Below, in pieces: positions 8,794-17,904 of a stretch of 64,000 bases of DNA. The DNA is taken from NCBI RefSeq assembly GCF_007829335.1, contig NZ_VIWO01000011.1, positions 62,001 through 126,000 on the forward strand. Direction: 5' to 3'. The DNA is from Chitinophaga polysaccharea (lineage in GTDB: Bacteria; Bacteroidota; Bacteroidia; Chitinophagales; Chitinophagaceae). Position 1 is the stretch's first letter, and every line of letters starts with the position of its first letter. Under the pieces are notes generated by a model. That model saw only the letters and a program-made list of their open reading frames with translations. It did not search any database and was not told the origin of the DNA. The translations under genes were made by a program, and so were the position numbers.

Positions 8794-9666
8794 ATGCAAG
8801 AACAAAAAGGGAAATACGAGGACTTAAAACATGATGAGCTGGGAATAAAGGTCCGCTCGGACGACAATCCTTATCTTTCAGCTGATCTTCAACAAAAAAT
8901 CCTGCAACCTCGCAGATTATCTTCTTATTTTATTGTATTAATTGAAAGCGGTTCAATTACATATCATCTCGACTCACAAGACTTTACGCTTACTGACGGG
9001 CACCTGCTTTTTGCAATGCCCAATCAAATTTTTACGCCCCCCGCTAAAACTGGCGACCTTAAATATTTCAAGCTACTGTTTGATGAAAATACATTGGCAT
9101 TGTTACCACAACAGTTTCCTTTTTTAGTCAACCCTTCCAATGCACAAACGCTGGTTCTTGACAATCCTGCAAAAGAAAGGGTAATAAAGGTTTTTGAAAT
9201 TTTAAACCAGCTACTTATCTCAGATAAATATGAGACCGACACAGAGATAATATTAGCCTATCTGAACTCATTGCTATCAGAATTTAACAGCGCCTATTTC
9301 AAAAACAAAGGACCCGTTAATATCTTAAACACTAACCTTTCAAAGTTTACCGAGTTTAAATTAGTCGTGGAAACGTCCCTTACAGAGCAACCTTCCATCA
9401 ACGCAATTGCAGAAAAATTAGCTTTATCTACAAACAGTTTATACCGGATTGTAAAAGAATACGCCGGAACATCGCCCAAAGATTATTTTATTAACCGCTT
9501 AATGGCGGAAGCTCAGCGAAGATTACGTTATTCCAATACCTCTGTCAAAGAACTGGCCTATGAACTGGGCTTTAACGACCCAGATTATTTTTCCAGGCTC
9601 TTCAAGAAAAGTACGGGAAAAAGTGCCAGTGATTTTTTGCCCAGGCAAGATTTGTCAGGGAAATAA
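8794..9666 (+). CDS. AraC-family transcriptional regulator
   Basis: The protein is 290 residues. An N-terminal cupin-like ligand domain (about 40-150, with SGSITYHLDSQDFTLTDGHLLF) is followed by an AraC DNA-binding domain at about 190-285 (INAIAEKLALSTNSLYRIVKE and VKELAYELGFNDPDYFSRLFKKSTG). It ends 62 bp before an SDR gene in the same direction, which is its most likely target. This arrangement of AraC regulator plus short-chain dehydrogenase is frequent in Bacteroidota. Confidence 0.85.
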   Translation: MQEQKGKYEDLKHDELGIKVRSDDNPYLSADLQQKILQPRRLSSYFIVLIESGSITYHLDSQDFTLTDGHLLFAMPNQIFTPPAKTGDLKYFKLLFDENTLALLPQQFPFLVNPSNAQTLVLDNPAKERVIKVFEILNQLLISDKYETDTEIILAYLNSLLSEFNSAYFKNKGPVNILNTNLSKFTEFKLVVETSLTEQPSINAIAEKLALSTNSLYRIVKEYAGTSPKDYFINRLMAEAQRRLRYSNTSVKELAYELGFNDPDYFSRLFKKSTGKSASDFLPRQDLSGK

Positions 9667-9728
9667 GTTGAATTGTCCATTTCCGCTATTTTTTGGCCCT
9701 CTACTTTTGCTTTATAAAATTCACAGAA

Positions 9729-10466
9729 ATGAAATTTGCATTAGTAACAGGAGCCAACAAAAGCATTGGCTTTGAAATAGTACAGCAACTTGCTCAAAAA
9801 GGAATTTATGTTTACCTCGGCAGCCGTAATGTAGAAAGCGGTGTTGAAGCCGTCGCTAAATTAAATGCGAAGGGATTAAACAATGTAGAACTTATCGCGC
9901 TCGACATTACAGACGACGAATCAGTCATTAAGGCCCGCAAAGAAATAGGCAAGAAAACAAAAGTGCTGGACATACTTATTAACAATGCGGGTATTTATGG
10001 TGGTTACCCACAAACGGCACTTGACTCAACTATCGACCAGTTTAAAGCCGCCTATGATACAAATGTTTACGGTGTGGTGCGGGTTACACAGGCATTTATT
10101 GACTTATTGGAAAATTCATCAGCCCCCCGTATTGTAAATGTCAGTTCAAGCCAGGGCTCAATTACCCTTCACAGTGATCCCACCTATAAATACTACGACT
10201 ACAAAGGTGTTGTATATCTTTCTTCAAAATCGGCCATGAATATGTACACGGTTGTTTTGGCATACGAATTTAAAAATACCAACTTCAAAATAAATGCCGT
10301 TTGCCCAGGATATACAAAAACAGATTTCAATGGACATCGTGGGCCCGGATCTGTTGAAGACGCCGGAAAACGAATAGCAAAATATGCGCTAATTGACAAT
10401 GATGGCCCTACAGGAAAATTCTTCAGTGAGGAAAATAATCCCGAAACAGGAGAAATACCCTGGTAA
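9729..10466 (+). CDS. Short-chain dehydrogenase/reductase
   Basis: I place the start at ATG 9729; upstream in-frame codons to 9693 add residues that do not fit the family. The 245-residue product has the Rossmann cofactor loop TGANKSIGFE, the NNAG motif (ILINNAGIYGG), the active-site Ser (VNVSSSQGS) and a Y-x3-K element (YKGVVYLSSKSA), so it is a classical SDR using NAD(P)H. The ending with GPTGKFF resembles carbonyl-reductase-like SDRs. Substrate unknown. Confidence 0.85.
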   Translation: MKFALVTGANKSIGFEIVQQLAQKGIYVYLGSRNVESGVEAVAKLNAKGLNNVELIALDITDDESVIKARKEIGKKTKVLDILINNAGIYGGYPQTALDSTIDQFKAAYDTNVYGVVRVTQAFIDLLENSSAPRIVNVSSSQGSITLHSDPTYKYYDYKGVVYLSSKSAMNMYTVVLAYEFKNTNFKINAVCPGYTKTDFNGHRGPGSVEDAGKRIAKYALIDNDGPTGKFFSEENNPETGEIPW

Positions 10467-10471
10467 GAACA

Positions 10472-10489
10472 GGGACTATTTCATTAAGT
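10472..10489 (+). repeat. IS-end-like repeat, copy 1
   Basis: GGGACTATTTCATTAAGT begins six bases after the SDR stop codon and recurs with one mismatch at 15037-15054 in the same orientation. It resembles a terminal repeat of a lost insertion sequence. Confidence 0.4.
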
Positions 10490-10500
10490 TTACACACGTA

Positions 10501-10659
10501 ATGAAATGTTCCCTTCCTAAGGAAAATAAAGAGGTTACCTTTGAACTTACTTTTTCAAATGACTTCATTGGAGCATATGATTCTTTCATTACCAGGTTGT
10601 CTTCAATTTATCACAATGAAATAGTCTCTGCAAATCCGCAATTTGATCGAGTAAAGTAG
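10501..10659 (+). CDS. Small hypothetical ORF (52 aa), doubtful
   Basis: ATG 10501 to TAG 10659 encodes MKCSLPKENKEVTFELTFSN and so on. It begins right after an IS-end-like repeat, so it may be a remnant. It shows an alternating hydrophobic pattern but no recognisable domain. Confidence 0.25.
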   Translation: MKCSLPKENKEVTFELTFSNDFIGAYDSFITRLSSIYHNEIVSANPQFDRVK

Positions 10660-10846
10660 ATCTAAACAACAAAGCCCACCTCTATTGGGTATCTTATATC
10701 CTCGCCGTGGTTGCTAACTTTATTCTCAAGTTGTTTCAGCTTACTTCTTTGCGTGAAAAATCCCGCTTTTATGGGATACCGTGGCAGCAAATTATCCAGT
10801 ACCTTAAAGTACAGATGTTTCTCTGTCACCATAAATTGAAAAAGTC
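10660..10846. other. Intergenic region before the lanthipeptide gene
   Basis: No gene is seen. A weak hairpin (TCCCG/CGGGA-like, 10760-10777) is present, and a degenerate -7 element, TAAATTGA at 10832-10839, precedes the small precursor gene. Confidence 0.3.
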
Positions 10847-11014
10847 ATGAAAAAGAAAATGCCTTCACAAAAACTCGTTTTGAGTAAAAAAATTGTTGCA
10901 CGACTGAGTACAGCACCCGCCAATAATATGGCTGGCCGCCTGATTTCTGATCCGTTGACAGAAAATCCCTGCGATCCTGTACATAGCATGCTGATTTGCA
11001 GCCGGGGCTGCTAA
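10847..11014 (+). CDS. Class I lanthipeptide precursor (LanA-like), orphan
   Basis: This 55-residue ORF starts MKKK and has a leader with QKLVLSKKIVARLS, matching the K-L-x-L-x-K-K-x-(I/V)-x-x-L motif of Bacteroidota class I lanthipeptide leaders (the group that includes pinensins of Chitinophaga). The core region after residue ~28 ends in CSRGC and holds Cys42, Cys51 and Cys55 with upstream Ser34, Thr38, Ser47 and Ser52 as possible ring partners. No LanB, LanC, protease or transporter gene lies in the window, so modification would have to occur in trans. The leader match is clear; production of a mature peptide is inference. Confidence 0.7.
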   Translation: MKKKMPSQKLVLSKKIVARLSTAPANNMAGRLISDPLTENPCDPVHSMLICSRGC

Positions 11015-11306
11015 GGAAAAGTAATCAACAGCAGGCCGAAAGTTTTGAGCCTATTGCGCGTGGCGTAGTAAAAAAAAGTGATCAAATTAGCAAAGCCTTG
11101 GGGAGGGCATGCGGCAGAATCTTTCAATGCAAAAATAAAGTCCTTTAGAAATGCGTTGCGAGGGGCCGGAATGTAGAATTCTTTCTTTAGAGATTGAACT
11201 AAACTGTATGCTTAAAATTTATGCTATCCCTAAAGTTTTCAACTTGATCCCTTTTCTACTTTCTACCCTTACTTATCTTTTCACAACTTTATCACTAAAA
11301 ACAAAA
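11015..11306. other. Intergenic region downstream of the lanthipeptide gene
   Basis: I see no ORF with a family signature here. The stretch is AT-rich toward its end and runs into a strong hairpin terminator at 11307. Confidence 0.4.
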
Positions 11307-11339
11307 AAAACCTTGTAGAATCAGCTTCTACAAGGTTTT
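11307..11339. terminator. Bidirectional Rho-independent terminator
   Basis: AAAACCTTGTAGAA (11307-11320) and TTCTACAAGGTTTT (11326-11339) form a perfect 14-bp stem with a TCAGC loop. An A-run precedes it and T-run ends it, so it can work on both strands. It may end the lanthipeptide transcript on the plus strand. Confidence 0.8.
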
Positions 11340-11779
11340 AATTATGTCAGAGTATCTATTTTTACTCCCTGTGGTGATCCCGTTAGAACAATTCTCGAAC
11401 CGGTTTTTATGAGTATTTGAAATCACTTCACGAGTTAAAATAATTGATAATCAAATAGATACAAGATATAGACAGTTGCCAGATTAGTTGTAACTATTTC
11501 ATCAACCTCTCTAAAATCTATTCATCTCCTGTTCTCTAGTATTCACCTTAAGATATGAGTTCAAAGCTTTGTGTACAGAAATCTTGGTGGTTGGAAAAAA
11601 TCATTCTTTCGGACAACTTCAATTTGATCATAATAAAAACACAGCGCCTTTCAGCAGACAACTTTACTCCAATTATACCGGCATTGTGCGAGGATATTGC
11701 AAACCAGTGCATTAAAATCGCAGGGAGTTCAACTACATTTATAATGTTAACCATTTTGACAACAAAATCTAAGCTATCC
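11340..11779. other. Intergenic region before the metalloprotease
   Basis: The frame of the protease is open back to 11555, but its signal peptide marks ATG 11780 as the start. On the minus strand, GGGATCACCA and a nearby GGTTCGA (between 11373 and 11403) recall the 3' end of a tRNA but do not fold as one. Nothing else is recognised. Confidence 0.35.
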
Positions 11780-14700
11780 ATGAAAAAAGTCTTACTCTTC
11801 GCAACAGCATTGCTGTGCAGTACAGTATCGTTTGCCCAGGATTATTGGAGGCCACACACAGATGGCGCCAGGATTACCACCGACAAAGCCGTAGCCCGCC
11901 TTGCATTTCCGGTTAACTTCAAATTATTTGATCTGAATTTCACTCCTTTGCGGAATGAAGCATTCAAATCCGTCGGTAATAAGTCTGCACATTCAACAAT
12001 TATCAATTTACCCAATGCAGACGGACAAATTGAACAGTTCGAAATTATAGAAGCGTCCAATTTCGAACCTGCATTACAGGCTAAGTTTCCAGAAATAAGG
12101 GCATTTTCAGGAAAAGGTATTACCGATAAATATGCCACATTAAAGCTGAGCATTTCTCCGCAGGGGATACAGGCGATGGTCTTTCGTACAGGAAAGGAAA
12201 ATGAATTTATTGAACCTTATTCTGCAGACCACACTGTGTACACTGTATTCAAAAAACAACCCAAGACGTTACCCTGGAAGTGTTCTACGCCGGAGCAAAA
12301 AATGGCAGCTAATATCGCCAGCCAGATCCCGAACGTTACTGCCAGGTCAACCGGCGATATGAAAACATTGCGGCTGGCCCAATCAGTGACTGCGGAATAT
12401 TCAAATTATTTTGGGGCCACCAGCGCTTCACAGGTTTCATTGGTATTGGCGGCTGTTAATGCTACGTTGACCCGTTGCAATGGGGTTTATGAGAAAGACC
12501 TGGCTATCCACCTTAACCTGATCGCGGCAGCTACCAATGTGTTCTATTACAATCCCACCACAGATCCATATTCCGACGCCAGTTCAGGTGCTGGTGGCGC
12601 ATGGAACGGTGAGTTACAAAGTACCTTGACATCTGTGATTGGTGCAGCCAATTATGATATTGGCCACCTGTTCGGTGCATCCGGTGGCGGTGGTAACGCC
12701 GGTTGCATCGGCTGTATTTGCGTCGATAATTCAAAAGGAAGTGGCTTTACCTCCCCTGCCGACAATATTCCACAGGGAGATAATTTCGACATCGATTATG
12801 TAGTGCATGAAGTAGGACACCAGTTAGGTGCTAACCATACTTTCTCTATGAGCAATGAAGGCACAGGAGTGAATGTGGAACCTGGTTCAGGTATTAGTAT
12901 TATGGGGTATGCCGGTATTACCAGCCAGGACATTGCGCCACATTCTATTGATATTTATCACGCCGCCTCCATTGCACAAATCCAGTCTAATCTTTCCAGC
13001 AAGACTTGCCCAATAACTACCAGTATATCCGGCAATAACGCAACACCTGTTGTCAATGCCGGTGGTAATTTTACTATTCCCGTCAGCACCCCGTTTGTAC
13101 TTACTGGTTCAGCTACTGATGCCAATGCCGGCGACGTGCTGACTTATTGCTGGGAGCAAAATGATAATGCTTCATCATCACAAACAGGAGCTAGCAGTGT
13201 GGCCAGTCCTACCAAAGCATCCGGCCCCAACTGGATATCATTTGCCCCTACCACGACACCAACAAGATATTTCCCCAAAATGGCGACCATTCTTGCAGGC
13301 GGTTTAGTGTCCGGCCCGTTGCCAGGTGGTGATGCGGGAGCAAATACGGAAGCATTGAGTTCCGTTTCAAGAACATTGGGCTTCCGATTAACTGTAAGGG
13401 ATAATGCTCCTTATAGTTCTACAGCACCGGTCACTATCGGGCAGACCAATTTTGCGGATATGACAGTAACCGTCACCAATTCATCAGGGCCTTTTTCTGT
13501 GACAGCTCCTAATACGGCTGTATCATGGGCTGGCAATTCATCACAAACGATAAAGTGGAATGTAGCTAATACAACAGCGGCACCTGTTAGTTGCGCCAAC
13601 GTAAAAATATCCATCTCTACAGACGGAGGCACTACATTCAGCACGTTAGTGGCAAGCACTCCTAATGACGGTAGTGAGGTGGTAACCATTCCTAATACAC
13701 CCACAACAACAGCCAGAATAAAAGTAGAAGCCGTAGGAAATATTTTCTTTGATATTTCCAATACTAACTTCACTATTACATCCGGTTCATCCTGTGTTTC
13801 TCCGGCAGGGTTAACAGCATCTGCTATTACCACTACATCGGCTACGGTAGGATGGACAGCTGTAAGCGGCGCTGTATCATATAATGTGGATTATAAACCT
13901 ACCTCATCTTCTACATGGATCAATGCTGCAACAGGAACAACAGCTATTTCTTTGGGCTTAACAGGGCTTACAGCAGGAACTGTTTATGATTACAGGATAA
14001 GAACTAATTGCGCCAGTAACAGCAGTTCTTATTCAGCTGCACAGTTTACTACCACATCAACAGGCACTTGTAATGCACCCACTGGCTCCGCCAGTTCAGC
14101 TGTAACAAGCACCGGGGCTACTGTTAGCTGGACCGCCGCAAGTGGTGCATTGAGTTACGATGTTGATTATAAACCTAATACCTCCTCTACCTGGATCAAT
14201 GCCGTAACCGGAACTGCTTCTATATCTGTTAATTTAAGCGGATTAACATCCGCCACATTATATGATTGGAGAGTAAGAACAAATTGTTCAGGTGGCAGCA
14301 GTACATATGCCACTGCACAGTTCACGACCTTAACGTCATCAGGTTGTTCAAATCCACTAGACAATTCAACCAATGGAACAATTTCCGGCGCCGCCACCAT
14401 TCCATTTAATACGGATGTCACTGGTCTCATCAGCCCGAGTGGGGATATTGATAATTATAAGTTTGTGATTACTACCCGCGGTACTATTACTATTACATTA
14501 GGCACGTTGCCTGGCGATTATGACCTGAAACTGCTGAACAGCGCAGGTACACAGATCGCTATTTCACAGGCAGGTGGCACCACCAGTGAAAGCATCAGCA
14601 GAACTGTTAGTTCGGGTACCTATTATGCACAGGTGTATGGTTACAGCGGAGCCAATAGTACTACCTCTTGTTATACATTACGGGTACAATTAGGTACTGC

Positions 14701-14983
14701 CAGCCGCGGAAATGATCTTGTTACCAGCGATGTGCAAAAAGACGTGCAAAAAGTGGTTGTATTCCCGAATCCTGCCAATAATGTAGTAACCATTAAGCTT
14801 CCAGGTTTCAAGGGAAAATCAGATTTGAGTATGTTTGATGTGAATGGCCACGTGGTATTGCATCGTGAAGTGAGCGCGGTTAACACGCAGCTTGATATTT
14901 CTGCATTACCTCCAGGTGTTTATATAATGAGGATTAAGAATGGAGTAAAGGAAGTGAATATGACGAAGATCATCAAACAATAA
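11780..14983 (+). CDS. Secreted reprolysin-like zinc metalloprotease with T9SS tail
   Basis: The 1067-residue protein starts with a signal peptide (MKKVLLFATALLCSTVSFAQ). The metzincin zinc motif HEVGHQLGANH is at 343-353, with the expected downstream Met turn (SIMGYAG, about 377-383). Two near-identical fibronectin type III repeats follow (about 672-760 and 763-852), then a pre-peptidase C-terminal domain (about 855-971) and a type IX secretion sorting domain (about 992-1067, VVVFPNPANN to KIIKQ). It is therefore exported through T9SS to the cell surface or medium. The Fn3 pair shares long identical stretches, pointing to recent duplication. Confidence 0.9.
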   Translation: MKKVLLFATALLCSTVSFAQDYWRPHTDGARITTDKAVARLAFPVNFKLFDLNFTPLRNEAFKSVGNKSAHSTIINLPNADGQIEQFEIIEASNFEPALQAKFPEIRAFSGKGITDKYATLKLSISPQGIQAMVFRTGKENEFIEPYSADHTVYTVFKKQPKTLPWKCSTPEQKMAANIASQIPNVTARSTGDMKTLRLAQSVTAEYSNYFGATSASQVSLVLAAVNATLTRCNGVYEKDLAIHLNLIAAATNVFYYNPTTDPYSDASSGAGGAWNGELQSTLTSVIGAANYDIGHLFGASGGGGNAGCIGCICVDNSKGSGFTSPADNIPQGDNFDIDYVVHEVGHQLGANHTFSMSNEGTGVNVEPGSGISIMGYAGITSQDIAPHSIDIYHAASIAQIQSNLSSKTCPITTSISGNNATPVVNAGGNFTIPVSTPFVLTGSATDANAGDVLTYCWEQNDNASSSQTGASSVASPTKASGPNWISFAPTTTPTRYFPKMATILAGGLVSGPLPGGDAGANTEALSSVSRTLGFRLTVRDNAPYSSTAPVTIGQTNFADMTVTVTNSSGPFSVTAPNTAVSWAGNSSQTIKWNVANTTAAPVSCANVKISISTDGGTTFSTLVASTPNDGSEVVTIPNTPTTTARIKVEAVGNIFFDISNTNFTITSGSSCVSPAGLTASAITTTSATVGWTAVSGAVSYNVDYKPTSSSTWINAATGTTAISLGLTGLTAGTVYDYRIRTNCASNSSSYSAAQFTTTSTGTCNAPTGSASSAVTSTGATVSWTAASGALSYDVDYKPNTSSTWINAVTGTASISVNLSGLTSATLYDWRVRTNCSGGSSTYATAQFTTLTSSGCSNPLDNSTNGTISGAATIPFNTDVTGLISPSGDIDNYKFVITTRGTITITLGTLPGDYDLKLLNSAGTQIAISQAGGTTSESISRTVSSGTYYAQVYGYSGANSTTSCYTLRVQLGTASRGNDLVTSDVQKDVQKVVVFPNPANNVVTIKLPGFKGKSDLSMFDVNGHVVLHREVSAVNTQLDISALPPGVYIMRIKNGVKEVNMTKIIKQ

Positions 14984-15036
14984 AGACAAATACAGAAAGC
15001 CAGTACACTCAAGGTACTGGTCAAACGAAATACAGT

Positions 15037-15075
15037 GGGACTATTTCAATAAGTATGTAAACTTAAAAATCGGGG
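15037..15075 (+). repeat. IS-end-like repeat, copy 2
   Basis: The sequence starts GGGACTATTTCAATAAGT and ends ACTTAAAAATCGGGG. Its first 18 bases repeat those at 10472, and the whole unit is similar to copy 3 exactly 100 bp downstream. Confidence 0.45.
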
Positions 15076-15134
15076 AATCAGGATAACAATTAGATTCTCA
15101 CCCTTTTATCAAAAATAGTTAAGGACTGATTAAG

Positions 15135-15176
15135 GAGACACTATCTCATAAACTGTGTAGATACTAAAAATCGGGG
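15135..15176 (+). repeat. IS-end-like repeat, copy 3
   Basis: GAGACACTATCTCATAAA begins a unit ending ACTAAAAATCGGGG, aligned with copy 2 in direct orientation. GAGxCACTATCTCATAAA also recurs on the minus strand at 60933-60950. Confidence 0.45.
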
Positions 15177-15199
15177 TGTTTCACCTCGATTTTTAGTAT
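15161..15199. terminator. Long palindrome, likely terminator
   Basis: Two 18-bp arms (15161-15178 and 15182-15199) pair with a three-base loop and a single G-T wobble; arms read ATACTAAAAATCGGGGTG and its near complement. It overlaps the third IS-end-like repeat and may end transcription of the protease gene. Confidence 0.55.
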
Positions 15200-15235
15200 T
15201 TCACACTTTGATAGACTAACAAATAGACCAAAACA

Positions 15236-15264
15236 ACAAAGCCCGCGACTAGCGCGAGCTTTGT
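15236..15264 (-). terminator. Terminator of tRNA-Lys
   Basis: On the minus strand, 11 bp downstream of the tRNA, ACAAAGCTCGCG pairs with CGCGGGCTTTGT (one mismatch) with a 5-base loop, followed by TGTTTTGG. Confidence 0.7.
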
Positions 15265-15274
15265 AATCTTCCAG

Positions 15275-15347
15275 TGATCCCCTTGGGACTCGAACCCAAG
15301 ACCCATACATTAAAAGTGTATTGCTCTACCAACTGAGCTAGGGAATC
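15275..15347 (-). tRNA. tRNA-Lys (UUU)
   Basis: The 73-nt minus-strand gene has acceptor arms GATTCCC and GGGGATC with discriminator A, D arm TAGCTCAGTTGGTAGAGC, anticodon loop CTTTTAA (anticodon TTT, so Lys), and T loop TTCGAGT. The CCA end is not encoded. It stands alone, followed by its own hairpin terminator. Confidence 0.95.
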
Positions 15348-15425
15348 ATACACCCCGTTTTTGTTTAACGGAGTGCAAAGATAGTAATTATTTACTCCCG
15401 ACCAAATTTATTTGAAATATTTTTA

Positions 15426-17852
15426 TCATTTCCCGGTAAACACAAGCTTGTAGCGGATTACAGCGTCATCTTTTTCTTCCTTGCTGAAGATATGCAGCAG
15501 GTAATACTTGCCCGCTACCCAGTCATTGACTGCATTATCGTAAAACGGACTGCCGGGATTACCACTTTGTCCGCCAGGATAAATGCCGTATGCTTCTGTT
15601 TTATCCGACAGCTGCACCACCATTCTCCACGAAGGCCCATGGTCTTTCTTGGTAGCATTTACGATATGTTGACCACCGCCAGTGTTCAGGTGAAGGGCGC
15701 TGAAAGCAGGGATGCCACGGGAAAGGTGGTTGATATTGGTTCCGCGGGCCTTGCCCAACTCCAGTTTGCCGGCTTTATTCAGCTCGCTCACTTCATTTAC
15801 GGTGGCGATAAAAGCACCGTGCACCAACTGCGACAAAGTTTCTTTCTGTGGGGTGTTGATGTTGTCGATAAAATGAAACGAGGTATCGCGCAACAGGATC
15901 TGTAGTGTTGTGATGGCCTGCGGATAAGCCAATATAGTAGTGTCTTTGGGGTGAAGTTCATCTCCCCAGAGGGTATCTTCCAGGTGCGTCCAGAAGGTAT
16001 TGAAGATGGTAGCGCCTTTGCTGTCGGGCGTAGCCATGCAATCCCACGACGACAACAGTTGCCAGTACGGCTGCTGCTGGGCGGTCAGGGAACTGCTGTC
16101 GATATGCTGCCGGATCATTGGCAGCGCAGCGACGGCAAACAGGTTCTTATCATCATTTTGCAGCTGCATCATATCCTGCGTGGTGATGGCGTTCATAGCT
16201 GCCAGCCGCTCATTGATGCGCACGCCGCGATACAGGTCGTAATGTCCATATAAACGATAAGGATACGTGCTGTCGGTGGCACGCTGGTTGGCAGAGCTCA
16301 CAAATCCACGTGCAGGATTTTTGATATGTGGCAGGTCTTCATGTGGAATAAATCCCTGCCAGGAGAAAGCGCTGTCGGTACCCGGCATGATCCATTTACC
16401 CTGGTCTTTCCAGCGTAATGGATATTGCCCATTATGCCAGATGGCAATATCACCGGCTTTATCGGCAAATACAAAGTTTTGCGCGGGACAGGTATATATC
16501 GATAATGCCCGCAGGTAATCGTCGTAATTGCGTGCCTTATTCAACCGGTTAAAGGTGGCCAGCTCATTGGAAGGATCCAGTGCTTTCCAGCGCATGGCCA
16601 GGAAAGTTTGACGGGTGGTCTTATCCGGGAAGGTATTGTCGAACATGACCGGCCCAAATACAGTGTAGGCAACGGTATCATGTATAGTGGCGCCACCGCG
16701 CACTTTGATGTCCTCTACGCGGAGCGTAGCCGGGCGATAGCTGCCATTATACAGGTATTCTTGTTTACCGTTGCGGAACTGCATGCGGTAAAAGTCTTTT
16801 ACATCTTCTTCTCCGTTGGTAACGCCCCAGGCGATATGATCGTTAAAGCCAATGATGACGCCGGGAGAGCCGGGCAACGATGCACCGTACACATTCATAC
16901 CGGGCGTTTGCAGCTGTATTTCGTACCAGAGGGAAGGCAGGGAGAGACCCAAATGTGGATCGCTGCATAGGATAGGCGCGCCGGAACGGGTTTTACTGCC
17001 GGCTACAGCCCAGTTATTACTGCCGTTGGCCGGATCGGGCTTATCCATCTGGTATTTCATGAAGGCGGCATCGGCAGCCACTATACTATCCGGTGGTGTT
17101 ATGGCCTTTGCAGACGCAGCAGCATAAGCGGTTCCTTTGGGAATGATCGGGTCGGTTGCATCATGAAAATCCGGGTATAGCAGGTTGAAATCCTTCATGG
17201 AAAAGAGACGGCGGGCGTTGGTAAACTCCAGGTCTTCGCAAAACCCTGCCAGGTCATGTGCCATGTATTTCAATAGCAGGGCCGATTTGATTACATCCCA
17301 TTGCTCTGGCTTATAGTCGAGTATTTTATATTCTACCGGGTAGGTTGCCGGTGTAAGGGTAGCAATATAAGCATTGATACCAGCGGCGTAGGAAGTCACG
17401 GCCGTTTTAGTATCAGGGTCCGCCATCATTTCCTTCACCGTTTGCTCGGCGGCGTATACCATACCGAGGCGGCGCTGCCGGCGATCATATTCAATAGTCC
17501 GGGTGCCTAGTATTTCAGAGAGACGCCCGGCGGCGGCGTAGGTCTGCAATTCCATCTGCCAGAGCCGGTCGCGGGCCGTTATATAACCTTGTACATAAAA
17601 CGCGTCTGCATCGTTGTCGGCGAAAACATGGGGTACCATGCGGTCGTCGTACCATACTTCTGCTTTGCCCAATAAGCCGGGTAATACCAATTGTTCGTGG
17701 GGAAATTCGCCATTTGGCTCTGCATTTTGCCAGAAACCGGTTTGCGGGCTTAACAAATTTCCGAGGGGTGGTACCTGGCCCAGTTTGTGGCTGAAAGCAT
17801 AAGCAAGCGATAAGGTAACTGCGGCGGTTATAACAGCTGGAATGATTCTCAT
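15426..17852 (-). CDS. Penicillin acylase family (Ntn) amidohydrolase
   Basis: The 808-residue protein has an N-terminal signal peptide or anchor (ITAAVTLSLAYAF). The self-processing site is NGSNNWAVAGSKT, with the N-terminal nucleophile Ser278 of the beta subunit; the downstream PILCSDPHLGLSLPSLWYEI and NDHIAWGVTN are also family hallmarks. Such enzymes mature autocatalytically in the periplasm into alpha and beta chains and cleave amide bonds in beta-lactams, acyl-homoserine lactones or other N-acyl compounds. The natural substrate cannot be told from sequence. The BioF-like gene lies upstream in the same direction. Confidence 0.9.
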   Translation of the reverse strand: MRIIPAVITAAVTLSLAYAFSHKLGQVPPLGNLLSPQTGFWQNAEPNGEFPHEQLVLPGLLGKAEVWYDDRMVPHVFADNDADAFYVQGYITARDRLWQMELQTYAAAGRLSEILGTRTIEYDRRQRRLGMVYAAEQTVKEMMADPDTKTAVTSYAAGINAYIATLTPATYPVEYKILDYKPEQWDVIKSALLLKYMAHDLAGFCEDLEFTNARRLFSMKDFNLLYPDFHDATDPIIPKGTAYAAASAKAITPPDSIVAADAAFMKYQMDKPDPANGSNNWAVAGSKTRSGAPILCSDPHLGLSLPSLWYEIQLQTPGMNVYGASLPGSPGVIIGFNDHIAWGVTNGEEDVKDFYRMQFRNGKQEYLYNGSYRPATLRVEDIKVRGGATIHDTVAYTVFGPVMFDNTFPDKTTRQTFLAMRWKALDPSNELATFNRLNKARNYDDYLRALSIYTCPAQNFVFADKAGDIAIWHNGQYPLRWKDQGKWIMPGTDSAFSWQGFIPHEDLPHIKNPARGFVSSANQRATDSTYPYRLYGHYDLYRGVRINERLAAMNAITTQDMMQLQNDDKNLFAVAALPMIRQHIDSSSLTAQQQPYWQLLSSWDCMATPDSKGATIFNTFWTHLEDTLWGDELHPKDTTILAYPQAITTLQILLRDTSFHFIDNINTPQKETLSQLVHGAFIATVNEVSELNKAGKLELGKARGTNINHLSRGIPAFSALHLNTGGGQHIVNATKKDHGPSWRMVVQLSDKTEAYGIYPGGQSGNPGSPFYDNAVNDWVAGKYYLLHIFSKEEKDDAVIRYKLVFTGK

Positions 17853-17904
17853 AATACGGATCGGATGTAATATGTAAAATACATCAAATTTGTCTTATAA
17901 CCAC

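Noticed and set aside
11555..11779. Upstream extension of the protease reading frame
   Set aside because: A signal peptide begins at 11780 and upstream residues have no similarity to an export signal.
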